Source: Octadecabacter sp. SW4
Lineage (GTDB): Bacteria > Pseudomonadota > Alphaproteobacteria > Rhodobacterales > Rhodobacteraceae
Direction of reading: 5' to 3'
NCBI RefSeq assembly: GCF_008065155.1
Contig: NZ_CP042819.1
Span: forward strand, 806,001 to 870,000
Length of the DNA stretch: 64,000 nt
Below, piece after piece: positions 55,341 through 64,000 of the stretch (the stretch's first letter is position 1; the number at the start of each line of letters is the position of its first letter). The notes under the pieces were generated by a model. The model was given only the letters and a program-made list of their open reading frames with translations. It made no database searches and was not told where the DNA came from. The translations under genes and the position numbers were made by a program.

Positions 55341-55500
55341 AGCACAGTGGGAGAACTGGATATCCAGTGCCGAAGGAGCAACCGCCCCGGTAAACTCTCA
55401 GGCCCAAGGACCGCTGTGTTGACTGAACTCTGGAGAGTGGTGCAGACGCACCCGCCGAAGGGATAACGATCTCAGGCGCAAGGACAGAGGGGGCATCGGA
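55341..55500 (+). ncRNA. Tandem glycine riboswitch (gcvT element)
   Basis: Two consecutive glycine aptamers are recognisable. The first (about 55341-55419) contains GTGGGAGAACTGG, the core GCCGAAGGAGCAACCGCC and AACTCTCAGGC with AAGGACCGC. The second (about 55424-55495) contains CTCTGGAGAGTGG, GCCGAAGGGATAACG and ATCTCAGGCGCAAGGACAG. A short linker joins them, as in the cooperative tandem form. It lies in the leader of gcvT, 63 bp before the start codon. Glycine binding is known to turn on cleavage-system expression in this class. No strong intrinsic terminator was seen after aptamer 2, so control of translation start is possible. Confidence 0.94.
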
Positions 55501-55562
55501 CGCGCAATTGCGCGCAAACGGTGCCGCAGGGGTTTCCCGACGGTCAAGGACAGGGGAACGGG

Positions 55563-56693
55563 ATGAGCGATCTGAAACGCACGGGGCTTTACGATCTGCA
55601 TGTGGAACTGGGCGGCAAGATGGTGCCGTTTGCGGGCTATGACATGCCCGTGCAATTTCCGTTGGGCGTGCTGGGCGAACACCTGCATACCCGCGAAAAA
55701 GCGGGGCTGTTCGATGTCAGCCATATGGGGCAAATCCTGCTGTCGCCGAAATCCGGCGAGGTGATGGACGCGATGCTGGGGCTGGAAAGATTGGTCCCAG
55801 TGTCTGTGGCGGGGCTGTCCGAGGGGCGACAGCGCTATGGCGTGTTTACAAATGACGCGGGCGGGATCAGCGACGATCTGATGATCGCCAATCGCGGTGA
55901 CCACCTGTTTCTGGTGGTGAATGCCGCCTGCAAAGACGCCGACGAGGCGCATCTGCGCGCGCATCTGTCCGAGGCTTGCGAGATTGCGGCCGTTACTGAC
56001 CGCGCCCTGCTGGCCCTGCAAGGACCACTGGCCGAGGATGCGCTGGCGGCCATCGCACCAGAGGTGCGCGCAATGCGGTTCATGGATGTCTTGACCGTGG
56101 ACAGCGCGTTTGGCGCGCTGTGGATTTCACGGTCTGGCTATAGTGGCGAAGATGGCTTTGAAGTGTCGGTGCCCGATGCGGCAGCGGTCGATTTTGCCCG
56201 CGCCCTGCTGGCCATCGACGGGGTTGCGCCGATTGGTCTGGGCGCGCGCGACAGCCTGCGCCTTGAGGCGGGCTTGTGTCTTTACGGGTCCGATCTGGAC
56301 GAAACAACAAGTCCCGTGGAGGGCAACATCGCATGGGCCATCCAGAAGGTGCGCCGTGCTGGCGGGGACCGTGCGGGGGGCTTTCCGGGCGCGGATCGTA
56401 TCTTGAAAGAACTTGCTGACGGGCCTGCACGTCTGCGTATCGGGTTGTTGCCCGACGGGCGCGCGCCGATGCGGGCCGGGACGCAGATCTACGCGCAGGC
56501 CACCGGTGGCGCGCCGATTGGCCATGTAACGTCCGGCGCATTTGGCCCCAGTATCGGCGCGCCCATGTCGATGGGCTATGTTGCTACAGATCACAGCGCC
56601 ACGGGCACGGCCCTTTGGGGCGAAGTCCGCGGCAAGCGCCAGCCTGTCATGGTCGCGGATATGCCGTTCCGCCCATCCACCTACAAGAGATAA
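55563..56693 (+). CDS. gcvT: Glycine cleavage system T protein (aminomethyltransferase)
   Basis: The ATG at 55563 (site AGGGGA) gives 376 residues. LKRTGLYDLHVELGGKMVPFAGYDMPVQ (here cited in part: GGKMVPFAGYDMP) is the standard start, followed by LFDVSHMGQILL, the folate-contacting SRSGYSGEDGFEVS and LGARDSLRLEAGLCLYG. It accepts the aminomethyl group from lipoylated GcvH and passes its carbon to tetrahydrofolate, releasing ammonia. It is first in gcvT-gcvH-gcvP under the glycine riboswitch. Confidence 0.95.
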   Translation: MSDLKRTGLYDLHVELGGKMVPFAGYDMPVQFPLGVLGEHLHTREKAGLFDVSHMGQILLSPKSGEVMDAMLGLERLVPVSVAGLSEGRQRYGVFTNDAGGISDDLMIANRGDHLFLVVNAACKDADEAHLRAHLSEACEIAAVTDRALLALQGPLAEDALAAIAPEVRAMRFMDVLTVDSAFGALWISRSGYSGEDGFEVSVPDAAAVDFARALLAIDGVAPIGLGARDSLRLEAGLCLYGSDLDETTSPVEGNIAWAIQKVRRAGGDRAGGFPGADRILKELADGPARLRIGLLPDGRAPMRAGTQIYAQATGGAPIGHVTSGAFGPSIGAPMSMGYVATDHSATGTALWGEVRGKRQPVMVADMPFRPSTYKR

Positions 56694-56708
56694 ACAACGG
56701 AGAATAAA

Positions 56709-57068
56709 ATGAAATTTACTGAAGAACACGAATGGCTGCGCGTCGAGGATGACCTGATCGTTGTTGGCATTACCGAACATGCGTCTGAACAATTGGGTGA
56801 TGTGGTGTTTATCGAACTGCCCGAAGAAGGCACCGAAGTTGTCAAGGACGACGAGGTTGTGGTGATTGAAAGCGTCAAGGCCGCTTCTGATATTCTGGCC
56901 CCGTTGGACGGAGAGATCGTCGAGGTGAATTCGCCGCTGGCCGATGATCCCGGCAAGGTCAACGAAGACCCGACGGGGGACGCCTGGTTCTTCAAGATGA
57001 AGGTCGAGGATATGTCGGTGCTCGATGATCTGATGGATGAAGCCGCCTATCAGAAATTCATCGGCTAG
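56709..57068 (+). CDS. gcvH: Glycine cleavage system H protein
   Basis: The 119-residue carrier protein starts [14 protein letters not shown] and contains the lipoylation lysine in [19 protein letters not shown] near residue 59, flanked by the glycines of the lipoyl fold. It shuttles the aminomethyl group between P, T and L proteins. A GGAG site precedes the ATG, 15 bp after gcvT. An L protein gene is not in the window; the pyruvate/2-oxoglutarate complex L protein usually serves. Confidence 0.97.
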   Translation: MKFTEEHEWLRVEDDLIVVGITEHASEQLGDVVFIELPEEGTEVVKDDEVVVIESVKAASDILAPLDGEIVEVNSPLADDPGKVNEDPTGDAWFFKMKVEDMSVLDDLMDEAAYQKFIG

Positions 57069-57077
57069 CGCGCGTGG

Positions 57078-57102
57078 CTTCTGCCGGAGCCTCCGGCGGA
57101 AG
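57078..57102 (+). promoter_or_regulatory. Hairpin between gcvH and gcvP
   Basis: CTTCTGCCGGA (57078-57088) pairs with TCCGGCGGAAG (57092-57102) over 11 bp with one G-U pair and a 3-base loop, followed by TCATTTTGG. It may cause partial termination or RNA processing and so set the amount of P protein relative to H. Confidence 0.55.
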
Positions 57103-57151
57103 TCATTTTGGAAGAAAAAGCTGGATCTCGTCGCCCAGAAAAGGAGCGGTC

Positions 57152-60001
57152 ATGTCGTTTACGCCCACGGATTATCTGCCATATGATTTTGCCAATCGCC
57201 GTCATATCGGCCCCAGCCCCGCCGAAATGGCGCAGATGCTCGAGGTCATCGGCGTCGAAAGTTTGGACCAGCTGATCGACGAGACCGTGCCAAAGGAGAT
57301 CCGGCAGGCGGAGCCGCTTGATTTCGGCAAGGCCAAGTCCGAGCGGGAATTGCTGCACCATATGCGCAAGGTCGCGGGCAAGAACAAGGTTTATACCAGC
57401 CTGATCGGGCAGGGCTATTATGGCACGGTCACGCCCCCCGCGATCCAGCGCAATATTCTGGAAAATCCGGCGTGGTATACTGCTTATACGCCCTATCAGC
57501 CCGAGATTTCCCAAGGCCGCCTCGAGGCGCTGATCAACTTTCAGACCATGATCATTGATCTGACGGGTCTCGATATCGCCAATGCGTCCCTGTTGGACGA
57601 GGCAACGGCCTGTGCCGAGGCGATGGTTATGGCCCAGCGTGTCGCCAAATCCAAGGCGGGGGCGTTTTTTGTCGATCATCACTGCCATCCGCAGAACATC
57701 GCCGTGATGCAGACCCGCGCGGCCCCCCTGGGCATCAAGGTGATTGTCGGCGACCCTGCGGATATGGATCCCGAGGCCGTGTTCGGGGCCGTGTTCCAGT
57801 ATCCCGGCACCTACGGCGCTGTGCATGATTTCAGCGATCCCATTGCCGCTCTGCACGGTGCCAAAGCCATCGGGATAATCTGTGCCGATCCACTGGCTCT
57901 GACGCTGCTGAAAGAACCGGGCGCGATGGGGGCCGATATCGCGGTGGGCAGCACCCAGCGGTTTGGCGTGCCCGTTGGCTATGGCGGCCCGCACGCGGCC
58001 TATTTTGCCTGCAAGGATGCCTATAAACGCAACATGCCCGGGCGCATCGTCGGGGTGTCCATCGACAGCCACGGTCATCAGGCCTATCGGTTGTCCCTGC
58101 AAACACGCGAGCAGCATATCCGCCGCGAGAAGGCCACCAGCAACGTCTGCACAGCCCAAGCCCTGCTGGCGGTCATGGCCTCGTTTTACGGCGTGTTTCA
58201 TGGACCTGAGGGGCTCAAGGCGATTGCCCAACGGATTCACCGCAAGACCGTGCGTCTGGCCAAGGGGCTGGAAGAAGCCGGCTTTGATATTGGCACCGGC
58301 GCATTCTTTGACACGATCACGGTCAAGGTGGGCAAGGATCAGGCCAAGATCATGCAGGCTGCGGTTGATCGCCAGATCAATCTGCGCCGCGTCGGCGATG
58401 ACCGGATCGGGATTTCACTGGATGAAACAACGCGGCCAAAACGGGTCGAGAAAGTTTGGGAAGCCTTCGGGATCAAGCGCAAGGATCGCAATTTCGATCC
58501 CGAATACCGGGTGCCCGATGAACTGCATCGCACATCCGACTACCTGACCCACCCGGTGTTCCACATGAACCGCGCGGAAACCGAAATGATGCGCTATATG
58601 CGCCGGCTGGCGGATCGTGATCTGGCGCTTGATCGGGCGATGATCCCGCTTGGTTCCTGCACGATGAAGCTGAACGCAGCCGTGGAAATGATGCCCGTCA
58701 GCTGGCGCGAGTTTTCGCTGGTCCATCCCTTTGCGCCCAGGGACCAGACCGAGGGCTACCAGGAACTCATCACCGATCTGAGCGCCAAATTATGCGAGAT
58801 CACCGGCTATGACGCCATGTCGATGCAGCCCAATTCCGGCGCACAGGGTGAATATGCGGGCCTGCTGACCATCGCCGCCTATCACCGCGCCAATGGCGAT
58901 GATCAACGCAAGGTTTGCCTGATCCCCGTCAATGCCCACGGCACCAATCCAGCGTCTGCGCAGATGTGCGGGATGGAGGTGGTCGTCGTCAAATGCACCG
59001 AGCGCGGCGATATCGACACCGAGGATTTCCGCGCCAAGGCCGCGGCGGCAGGGGACACGCTGGCGGCTTGCATGATTACCTATCCCAGCACCCACGGCGT
59101 GTTTGAGGAAACCGTGCGCGAGGTCTGCGAGATCACCCATGAATTTGGCGGGCAGGTCTATCTGGACGGGGCCAACCTCAATGCCATGGTAGGCCTGTCC
59201 AAACCGGGCGAGATCGGCAGCGACGTCAGCCACCTGAACCTGCACAAGACGTTCTGCATCCCCCACGGCGGCGGCGGCCCCGGCATGGGGCCGATTGGCG
59301 TCAAGGCACACTTGGCCAAACACTTGCCCGGCCATCCCCAGACCGGGGGAGAACAGGGGCCGGTAAGTGCCGCGCCCTATGGCTCGCCCTCGATCCTGCC
59401 AATCTCGTGGGCATATATTTTGCTGATGGGTGGCGCGGGGCTGACGCAGGCGACGCGCGTCGCGATCCTGAACGCCAACTACATCGCCAAACGTCTGGAA
59501 GGGGCATATGACGTGCTTTACAAGGGCACGCGGGGGCACGTGGCCCACGAATGCATCCTTGATACGCGCCCCTATGCCGACAGCGCCCATGTGAATGTCG
59601 ATGATATCGCCAAGCGGTTGATGGATTGCGGCTTTCACGCGCCGACGATGTCCTGGCCGGTGGCTGGCACGCTGATGGTCGAACCAACCGAAAGCGAGAC
59701 CAAGGCCGAACTGGACCGTTTTTGCGATGCGATGCTGGCGATCCGCGCCGAGATTGCCAAGATCGAGGCAGGCGACTGGCCGCAAGACAACAACCCCCTG
59801 AAACGCGCGCCCCACACGATGCAGGATCTGGTCAGCGACTGGGACCGGCCCTACTCGCGCGAGGAGGCCTGTTTCCCACCGGGGTCGTTCCGGGTCGACA
59901 AATACTGGGCGCCGGTGGGGCGTGTGGATAATGTTTACGGCGACCGGCATCTGGTCTGCACCTGCCCGCCGCTGGAGGATTATCTGAACGCGGCCGAGTA
60001 G
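57152..60001 (+). CDS. gcvP: Glycine dehydrogenase (decarboxylating), P protein
   Basis: The ATG at 57152 with AAAGGAG gives 949 residues, the single-chain form of the P protein. It decarboxylates glycine using PLP and loads the aminomethyl group onto GcvH. Both halves of the duplicated fold are seen: [15 protein letters not shown] and the N-half [11 protein letters not shown], then [21 protein letters not shown] and the PLP lysine in [18 protein letters not shown] near residue 697. An in-frame extension to 57074 covers the gcvH-gcvP hairpin and is rejected. Confidence 0.97.
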   Translation: MSFTPTDYLPYDFANRRHIGPSPAEMAQMLEVIGVESLDQLIDETVPKEIRQAEPLDFGKAKSERELLHHMRKVAGKNKVYTSLIGQGYYGTVTPPAIQRNILENPAWYTAYTPYQPEISQGRLEALINFQTMIIDLTGLDIANASLLDEATACAEAMVMAQRVAKSKAGAFFVDHHCHPQNIAVMQTRAAPLGIKVIVGDPADMDPEAVFGAVFQYPGTYGAVHDFSDPIAALHGAKAIGIICADPLALTLLKEPGAMGADIAVGSTQRFGVPVGYGGPHAAYFACKDAYKRNMPGRIVGVSIDSHGHQAYRLSLQTREQHIRREKATSNVCTAQALLAVMASFYGVFHGPEGLKAIAQRIHRKTVRLAKGLEEAGFDIGTGAFFDTITVKVGKDQAKIMQAAVDRQINLRRVGDDRIGISLDETTRPKRVEKVWEAFGIKRKDRNFDPEYRVPDELHRTSDYLTHPVFHMNRAETEMMRYMRRLADRDLALDRAMIPLGSCTMKLNAAVEMMPVSWREFSLVHPFAPRDQTEGYQELITDLSAKLCEITGYDAMSMQPNSGAQGEYAGLLTIAAYHRANGDDQRKVCLIPVNAHGTNPASAQMCGMEVVVVKCTERGDIDTEDFRAKAAAAGDTLAACMITYPSTHGVFEETVREVCEITHEFGGQVYLDGANLNAMVGLSKPGEIGSDVSHLNLHKTFCIPHGGGGPGMGPIGVKAHLAKHLPGHPQTGGEQGPVSAAPYGSPSILPISWAYILLMGGAGLTQATRVAILNANYIAKRLEGAYDVLYKGTRGHVAHECILDTRPYADSAHVNVDDIAKRLMDCGFHAPTMSWPVAGTLMVEPTESETKAELDRFCDAMLAIRAEIAKIEAGDWPQDNNPLKRAPHTMQDLVSDWDRPYSREEACFPPGSFRVDKYWAPVGRVDNVYGDRHLVCTCPPLEDYLNAAE

Positions 60002-60061
60002 CGCGAACCGCCGCACCGGTCATGCGGGGAAATGGGGTGGCTTGCCGATTGTTCGCCGCAA

Positions 60062-60077
60062 TGGGATGATCATCCCA
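60062..60077. promoter_or_regulatory. 16-bp perfect palindrome upstream of the HMG-CoA lyase gene
   Basis: TGGGATGATCATCCCA reads the same on both strands and lies 25 bp before the lyase ATG, in the 100-bp gap after gcvP. It is well placed for a dimeric repressor. No regulator gene is adjacent. Confidence 0.5.
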
Positions 60078-60101
60078 ACGGCTTAACCAAGGTGCAGCGC
60101 A

Positions 60102-60968
60102 ATGTCTGACAACGTCACCATCTTCGAGATGTCACCGCGCGACGGCCTTCAAAACGAAGGCCGCGCGATTGCGACGGCGGATAAGATCAATCTGGTGAAC
60201 CTGTTGTCGGGTTGCGGGTTCTCCAGGATCGAAGTCGCCAGTTTTGTGAGCCCCAAATGGGTGCCGCAAATGGCTGACGGGGCGCAGGTTCTGGCGGGGA
60301 TCGCGCGAAAGGCTGGCGTGTCCTATACGGCGCTGACACCCAACCTGCGCGGCCTGAATGCCGCCATTGCCGCTGGCGCGGACGAGGTCGCGATTTTCGC
60401 CTCTGCCTCGGAAGGGTTCAGCCAGCACAATATCAACTGTTCGATAGCGCAAAGCCTTGAACGTTTCGCGCCGATGCTGCCCGTGGTGCGCGATCACGGG
60501 TTGCCGCTGCGTGCCTATGTGTCCTGTGTCACCGACTGCCCCTATGACGGGCCAACGCCACCCGCACAGGTCGCTGATGTGGCGGCAAAACTGTATGCGA
60601 TGGGGGCTTATGAAGTCAGCCTTGGTGATACGATCGGCGCGGGCACGCCCGATACGATTGCCGCAATGCTGCGGGCGGTTTGTGACGCAGTGCCAGCCCG
60701 CGCGCTCGCGGGGCATTACCACGATACCCACGGACGTGCCTGCGACAATATCGTCGCCAGCCTTGATTTCGGGTTGCGCAGCTTTGATGGCTCTGTAGCC
60801 GGGCTTGGCGGTTGCCCCTATGCGCCCGGATCGCGCGGGAATGTCGCGACCGAAGACGTTGTGGAACTGCTGGAACGGCTTGGCTATCCTACGGGAATTG
60901 ACCGCGCCGCCCTGGCCATTGCCGCCGAATTTGCGCGCGCCCTGGTGGAGCAAACCGATGCCCTATGA
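60102..60968 (+). CDS. Hydroxymethylglutaryl-CoA lyase
   Basis: The 288-residue enzyme splits HMG-CoA to acetyl-CoA and acetoacetate in leucine breakdown. The TIM-barrel start EMSPRDGLQNEG carries the metal-binding Asp, IEVASFVSPKWVPQMAD follows, then SLGDTIGAGTP, HYHDTHGRACDN with the metal histidines, and the active-site loop GLGGCPYAPGSRGNVATED with Cys near residue 239. In leucine (liu) clusters the gene is often called liuE or mvaB. Only this and a hydratase are here; the carboxylase subunits are probably upstream elsewhere or on another locus. Confidence 0.93.
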   Translation: MSDNVTIFEMSPRDGLQNEGRAIATADKINLVNLLSGCGFSRIEVASFVSPKWVPQMADGAQVLAGIARKAGVSYTALTPNLRGLNAAIAAGADEVAIFASASEGFSQHNINCSIAQSLERFAPMLPVVRDHGLPLRAYVSCVTDCPYDGPTPPAQVADVAAKLYAMGAYEVSLGDTIGAGTPDTIAAMLRAVCDAVPARALAGHYHDTHGRACDNIVASLDFGLRSFDGSVAGLGGCPYAPGSRGNVATEDVVELLERLGYPTGIDRAALAIAAEFARALVEQTDAL

Positions 60969-61746
60969 CACCCTGACCGTGCAGACCGATCCGCGTGGCG
61001 TGACCCAACTGCAGTTGAACCTGCCCGACACACGCAACGCCTTGTCGGGACAGATGATCGCTGATCTGACCGATTTCGCGCGTGGGGTCGATGCGGGCGG
61101 CAAAAGTCGCGTCATTGTCCTTAGCGGGGCGGGGCAGGTGTTTTGCGCGGGCGGTGATCTGGGCTGGATGCGGGCACAGATCGACGGTGATCGTGCCAGC
61201 CGCATGGGGGCGGCGCGTGATCTGGCAATGATGCTGAAGGCCTTGAACGAGTTGCCGGTGCCACTGATCGGAAAACTTCACGGTGGCGCCTACGGCGGTG
61301 GCGTGGGGTTGGCCTGTGTCTGTGATGTGGCCGTGGCTGCAACGACCACCAAATTTGGCCTGACTGAAACCCGCCTTGGCCTGATTCCCGCCACCATCAG
61401 CCCCTATGTCCTGGCGCGGCTGGGCGAAGGCCATGCGCGCCGCGTGTTCATGTCCGCGCGGGTGTTCGACGCAGCCGAGGCCGCGCGCCTTGGCGTGATC
61501 GCTCGCGCCGTTCCCGCCGCTGATCTGGACGGTGCAATCGCGGCCGAAATCGCCCCCTACCTGCACACGGCCCCCCATGCGGTCGCTGCCGCCAAGGCCC
61601 TGGCGCGCGCCCTTGGTCCGGTGATTGATGACGCGGTGATCGATGCCACAATCGCCCGTCTTGCCGATACCTGGGAAGGCCAAGAGGCCGCACAAGGGAT
61701 CGACGCATTCCTCAACAAGACAACGCCTGACTGGCGCGCGCCCTAG
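60958..61746 (+). CDS. Enoyl-CoA hydratase family protein, probably methylglutaconyl-CoA hydratase
   Basis: The ATG at 60958 overlaps the lyase gene by 11 bp; the product is 262 residues. It has the crotonase fold with the oxyanion-hole segments GAGQVFCAGGDLGWM and GKLHGGAYGGGVGLACVCD, and TETRLGLIPATISPYV, where acid/base residues of this family lie. Its pairing with HMG-CoA lyase points to hydration of 3-methylglutaconyl-CoA, the step just before the lyase (liuC role). General enoyl-CoA hydratase or isomerase activity is possible. The stop overlaps that of the convergent adaptor gene by 4 bp. Confidence 0.85.
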   Translation: MPYDTLTVQTDPRGVTQLQLNLPDTRNALSGQMIADLTDFARGVDAGGKSRVIVLSGAGQVFCAGGDLGWMRAQIDGDRASRMGAARDLAMMLKALNELPVPLIGKLHGGAYGGGVGLACVCDVAVAATTTKFGLTETRLGLIPATISPYVLARLGEGHARRVFMSARVFDAAEAARLGVIARAVPAADLDGAIAAEIAPYLHTAPHAVAAAKALARALGPVIDDAVIDATIARLADTWEGQEAAQGIDAFLNKTTPDWRAP

Positions 61747-62975
61747 TTGATCACCCGCGCGGCCACGCGCATCCCCTCGGACAGACCCGACGAGGGGTAA
61801 AGGATCACCGTGTCGCCCACGGCCAGACCATCCAGCACCTGCGCGGCGATGCCGTTGTTGGGGCCGATGGTGATCGTGCGCTGCTGCGCCACACCATTGT
61901 TCACCACAAACACGGCCCAGGCATCGCCACTGCGAAACAGGGCGCTGGCGGGCACGATCAGGGTCTCTTCCGCCTGCCAGACAATGATCTGGGTTTCCAC
62001 GCGAAACCCGTGGCCCAGACCGGCGTAGTCTTCGGGCGGGCTGGTAAAGGCAATGACGGCGTTGACCCGCTGTTCCTCGACGCCGAGGGCCGAAAACCGG
62101 GTGATACCAAACGGATCGACGCGGATCACTTCGCCTGCCAGTTCGGCCAGACCGCCCCAGTCGGCGATCACCACCCGGTCGCCCGGCGCAACCTGCACGG
62201 CATCGGTTGACAGCAGATCGACAACGACCTCGAGGTCGTTGGTGATATTGCCGATTTCCATGACCGGAGCGCCGGCCGGAAGCGTGGTTTCGCTTTGCTG
62301 GATTACCCGCAGGATACGGCCATCGGCGGGGGCGAACAGCGGGATATCGTCGGACCCGTTGCCCAGAGCCGCCGCAAGCCCACGATCATCAAAACCGATC
62401 AGCAAGGCCTGCGCGTTGGCAATTTCGGCCTCGCGCATGACAATGGCGGCCTCGGCTGTGTCGACGCTTGCCTGCGCCACGCGGGCGGATTGGCGGGCAC
62501 GGTCTAGGGCGGCCTCGCTTGAAATATCGCGCGCCACCAGTTGCTGCGTGCGGGCCAGTTCGGTGTCGGCCAGATCGCGGTTGGCAAGTGCTGCGTTCAG
62601 ATCAGCGCGCGCGACACGCAAGGCGGCCTGGGCCGCTGTGACAGCCGCTTGCGCCTGTTCGCGGGTGCGCACATCCAGCGCAGCAGGGTTGGTGGGGCGC
62701 ATATGCGCAACGATCGTTTCCCCGCGCACCACCGGATCGCCCGGCTGCACGGTGACGCGCTGCAATTGTCCGGCGACAGGCGTCGAGACGATATAGGCAT
62801 CGCGCACCCGTGTGCGCCCCTCTTCGTCAATGGTCATGCGCAACGTTCCCACCGTGACCGCGCCCATATCGACCATTGTGGGCTTGGGCCAGAATGCCGC
62901 CGTCAACGCGCCGCCGACCAACAAAATGGTCGCGGCAGTCAGGATCAGGCGAGATCGTTTCTTTGCTTTTGCCAT
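61743..62975 (-). CDS. HlyD-like periplasmic adaptor (membrane fusion protein)
   Basis: This 410-residue protein has an N-terminal membrane anchor (LILTAATILLVGGALTAAF), a lipoyl/barrel-sandwich start DAYIVSTPVAGQLQRVTVQPGDPV, a long helical hairpin rich in Ala, Gln and Arg (residues about 105-200), and the second lipoyl half ADGRILRVIQQSETTLPAGAP. The C-terminal beta parts follow. It would bridge an inner-membrane transporter and the outer membrane. It is 4 bp downstream of an FtsX-type permease on the same strand, so it belongs to a MacB-like or DevABC-like exporter whose ATPase should be outside the window. Confidence 0.87.
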   Translation of the reverse strand: MAKAKKRSRLILTAATILLVGGALTAAFWPKPTMVDMGAVTVGTLRMTIDEEGRTRVRDAYIVSTPVAGQLQRVTVQPGDPVVRGETIVAHMRPTNPAALDVRTREQAQAAVTAAQAALRVARADLNAALANRDLADTELARTQQLVARDISSEAALDRARQSARVAQASVDTAEAAIVMREAEIANAQALLIGFDDRGLAAALGNGSDDIPLFAPADGRILRVIQQSETTLPAGAPVMEIGNITNDLEVVVDLLSTDAVQVAPGDRVVIADWGGLAELAGEVIRVDPFGITRFSALGVEEQRVNAVIAFTSPPEDYAGLGHGFRVETQIIVWQAEETLIVPASALFRSGDAWAVFVVNNGVAQQRTITIGPNNGIAAQVLDGLAVGDTVILYPSSGLSEGMRVAARVIN

Positions 62976-62979
62976 TGGG

Positions 62980-64000
62980 CTATTCCCTTGTTTTCAGGGC
63001 CGCAACAAGTTCAGCCCTGTCGATATCTCGTTTCACCAACCACCCTGAACCAATGGCCGCCCCGATCACCACCATCGCGGCGAATCCATAGCTTGCCGGG
63101 TCAAAGACCGCAGGAATCTGGTAAAGTTCGCTGGAAAAACCGGCGGCGATCCCAAAGGATAGATAATAGCCCAGAAAACCGCCGATGGGCAGGGCAACCA
63201 GCGTCACCACGGCCAGTTCACCCAGCAACACAAATGCTGTTTCACCCCGGGTGAATCCGATCACCCGCAGGCTCGCCAGATCGCGTGCGCGTTCGGCATA
63301 GGCGATGCGGGCGGCGTTGTAGACAATGCCAAAGGTGATCACAAAGGCGATGGCACCCATGACGTAACGGATCGCGCCCGCGCCTGTGTCCATCACCGTC
63401 TGAAAGGCGACTTCGGCCTGTGATTTCAGGCTGACGCCCGCAACTGTCGGCATGTCCTGAAGGGCGGCGTAGATTTCAGTGGCACGGGCCACGTCGATGG
63501 AAAGATATGCACCCGACACGCGGTTGGGTTCACGCAGGGCACGGTTCAGCGCGGTCAAATCCATATAGGCGGGCGCGCCCAACAGGCTTTCGGCCACACC
63601 GGTCACCGGGATTTGCAACACCGGCTGTCGCCCCTCGCGCACCTCGACCGTCAGGGTATCGCCGGGGCTGATATCCAGCTTGGTCGCCAGCGCGGTGGAC
63701 AGGACGATACCGCCATTTTCCAGCGGGATATCAACCAGATCGGCGTCCAGTGCCCGGCTGAGACGCGGATCGGGTGGCAACCCGCTGACAATGCCGCGGT
63801 GGGTCAGCAACCCGTTGCGCAGCACCGCAGGCACATGGCGCACCGGTTCCACCAATGTCACGCCGTCCATGCGCGCCAGCTCGAATATCGTCGCCTCAGA
63901 GGCCGCGTGGGTAAAGCCGACCGTCACATCGCTGCGGTCGATCACGTTGAAGGTCAGGTCGATCGTGCGATCAAATCCGGCGTAGATCGTGATCATCGAC
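62980..64000 (-). CDS. FtsX-type ABC transporter permease, C-terminal part; 5' end outside window
   Basis: The frame stays open to the window edge. The internal ATG at 63996 is not taken as the true start, because the protein begins mid-domain (DRTIDLTFNVIDRSDVTVGF) in what looks like a periplasmic domain of a large permease of about 800 residues. The visible end has three membrane helices of the FtsX domain with the conserved ARDLASLRVIGFTRGETAFVLL coupling segment and a terminal KTRE. Together with the downstream adaptor it forms an efflux or lipoprotein/lipid exporter. Substrate is unknown. Confidence 0.83.
   Translation of the reverse strand, partial: SMITIYAGFDRTIDLTFNVIDRSDVTVGFTHAASEATIFELARMDGVTLVEPVRHVPAVLRNGLLTHRGIVSGLPPDPRLSRALDADLVDIPLENGGIVLSTALATKLDISPGDTLTVEVREGRQPVLQIPVTGVAESLLGAPAYMDLTALNRALREPNRVSGAYLSIDVARATEIYAALQDMPTVAGVSLKSQAEVAFQTVMDTGAGAIRYVMGAIAFVITFGIVYNAARIAYAERARDLASLRVIGFTRGETAFVLLGELAVVTLVALPIGGFLGYYLSFGIAAGFSSELYQIPAVFDPASYGFAAMVVIGAAIGSGWLVKRDIDRAELVAALKTRE

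Noticed and set aside
57078..57102. gcvH-gcvP hairpin as a full transcription terminator
   Set aside because: No T-run follows and gcvP belongs to the same operon, so partial or processing roles are more likely.
58790..60016. 408-codon minus-strand frame opposite gcvP
   Set aside because: Shadow of gcvP; composition and lack of start signals speak against it.

Overview
The window looks like a chromosomal segment of a marine-type alphaproteobacterium of the Rhodobacterales (Roseobacter group). The evidence is the gene order aroQ / tRNA-Thr / murA / DUF2948 / hisD / UPF0262 / LMW phosphatase-like / infA / maf / RNase E/G / yacG / tRNA-Phe, an ALAS-type hemA, a tandem glycine riboswitch ahead of gcvTHP, and a high-GC coding style with ATGA-type gene overlaps. 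No rRNA operon or CRISPR array was seen.

Layout. 1-2.3 kb: end of a GntR-family regulator, a DUF849/BKACE-type enzyme, and on the minus strand a Tat-exported intradiol-dioxygenase-like protein with a ferric-reductase-like membrane protein. 2.6-9.8 kb: tRNA-Gly with a good promoter, an MsbA-type ABC exporter, an acyl-CoA synthetase, a DCC-family gene broken by a one-base frameshift, a saccharopine-dehydrogenase-like/DUF4166 protein and a lipoprotein-like endonuclease/exonuclease/phosphatase-family protein. 9.8-19.7 kb: an alpha-galactoside locus made of a divergent AraC/MelR-like regulator, a family-5 (peptide/opine-type) ABC transporter (binding protein, two permeases, a double ATPase), a MelA-like GH4 alpha-galactosidase and a tryptophan-halogenase-family flavoprotein. 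19.7-28.6 kb: the housekeeping block listed above, closed by tRNA-Phe.

28.6-48.7 kb: a 20.1 kb integrated island of visibly lower GC, inserted in the 3' half of tRNA-Phe. It is bounded by a 47-bp direct repeat (attL 28596-28642, attR 48688-48734, one mismatch), with short arm-type repeats just inside both ends. It carries a tyrosine integrase next to attL, a second minimal tyrosine recombinase, a HUH-type Rep-like protein, a primase/zinc-finger/helicase fusion, a large PD-(D/E)XK-like protein, and a type I restriction-modification operon (hsdM, a DUF262/RloF-like gene, hsdS, hsdR). It has no structural phage or conjugation genes. A diverged 68-bp element is present twice in the same orientation (30223-30290 and 35913-35980). 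The second copy lies between the primase-helicase and Rep genes, so it is a candidate origin or the boundary of a nested element. This island is the most novel part of the window.

48.7-64 kb: a fused hydantoinase/oxoprolinase and a xylulokinase-like FGGY kinase; hemA with an FNR-type box; the glycine riboswitch and gcvT-gcvH-gcvP; a leucine-degradation pair (HMG-CoA lyase, enoyl-CoA hydratase family); then, convergent, an HlyD-like adaptor and the 3' part of an FtsX-type ABC permease that runs off the window.

Two chromosomal genes (6702-7123 and 13983-15109) each need a single inserted base to be intact. These may be sequence errors or real lesions. All calls come from reading the sequence and knowledge of the families; no database search was run.
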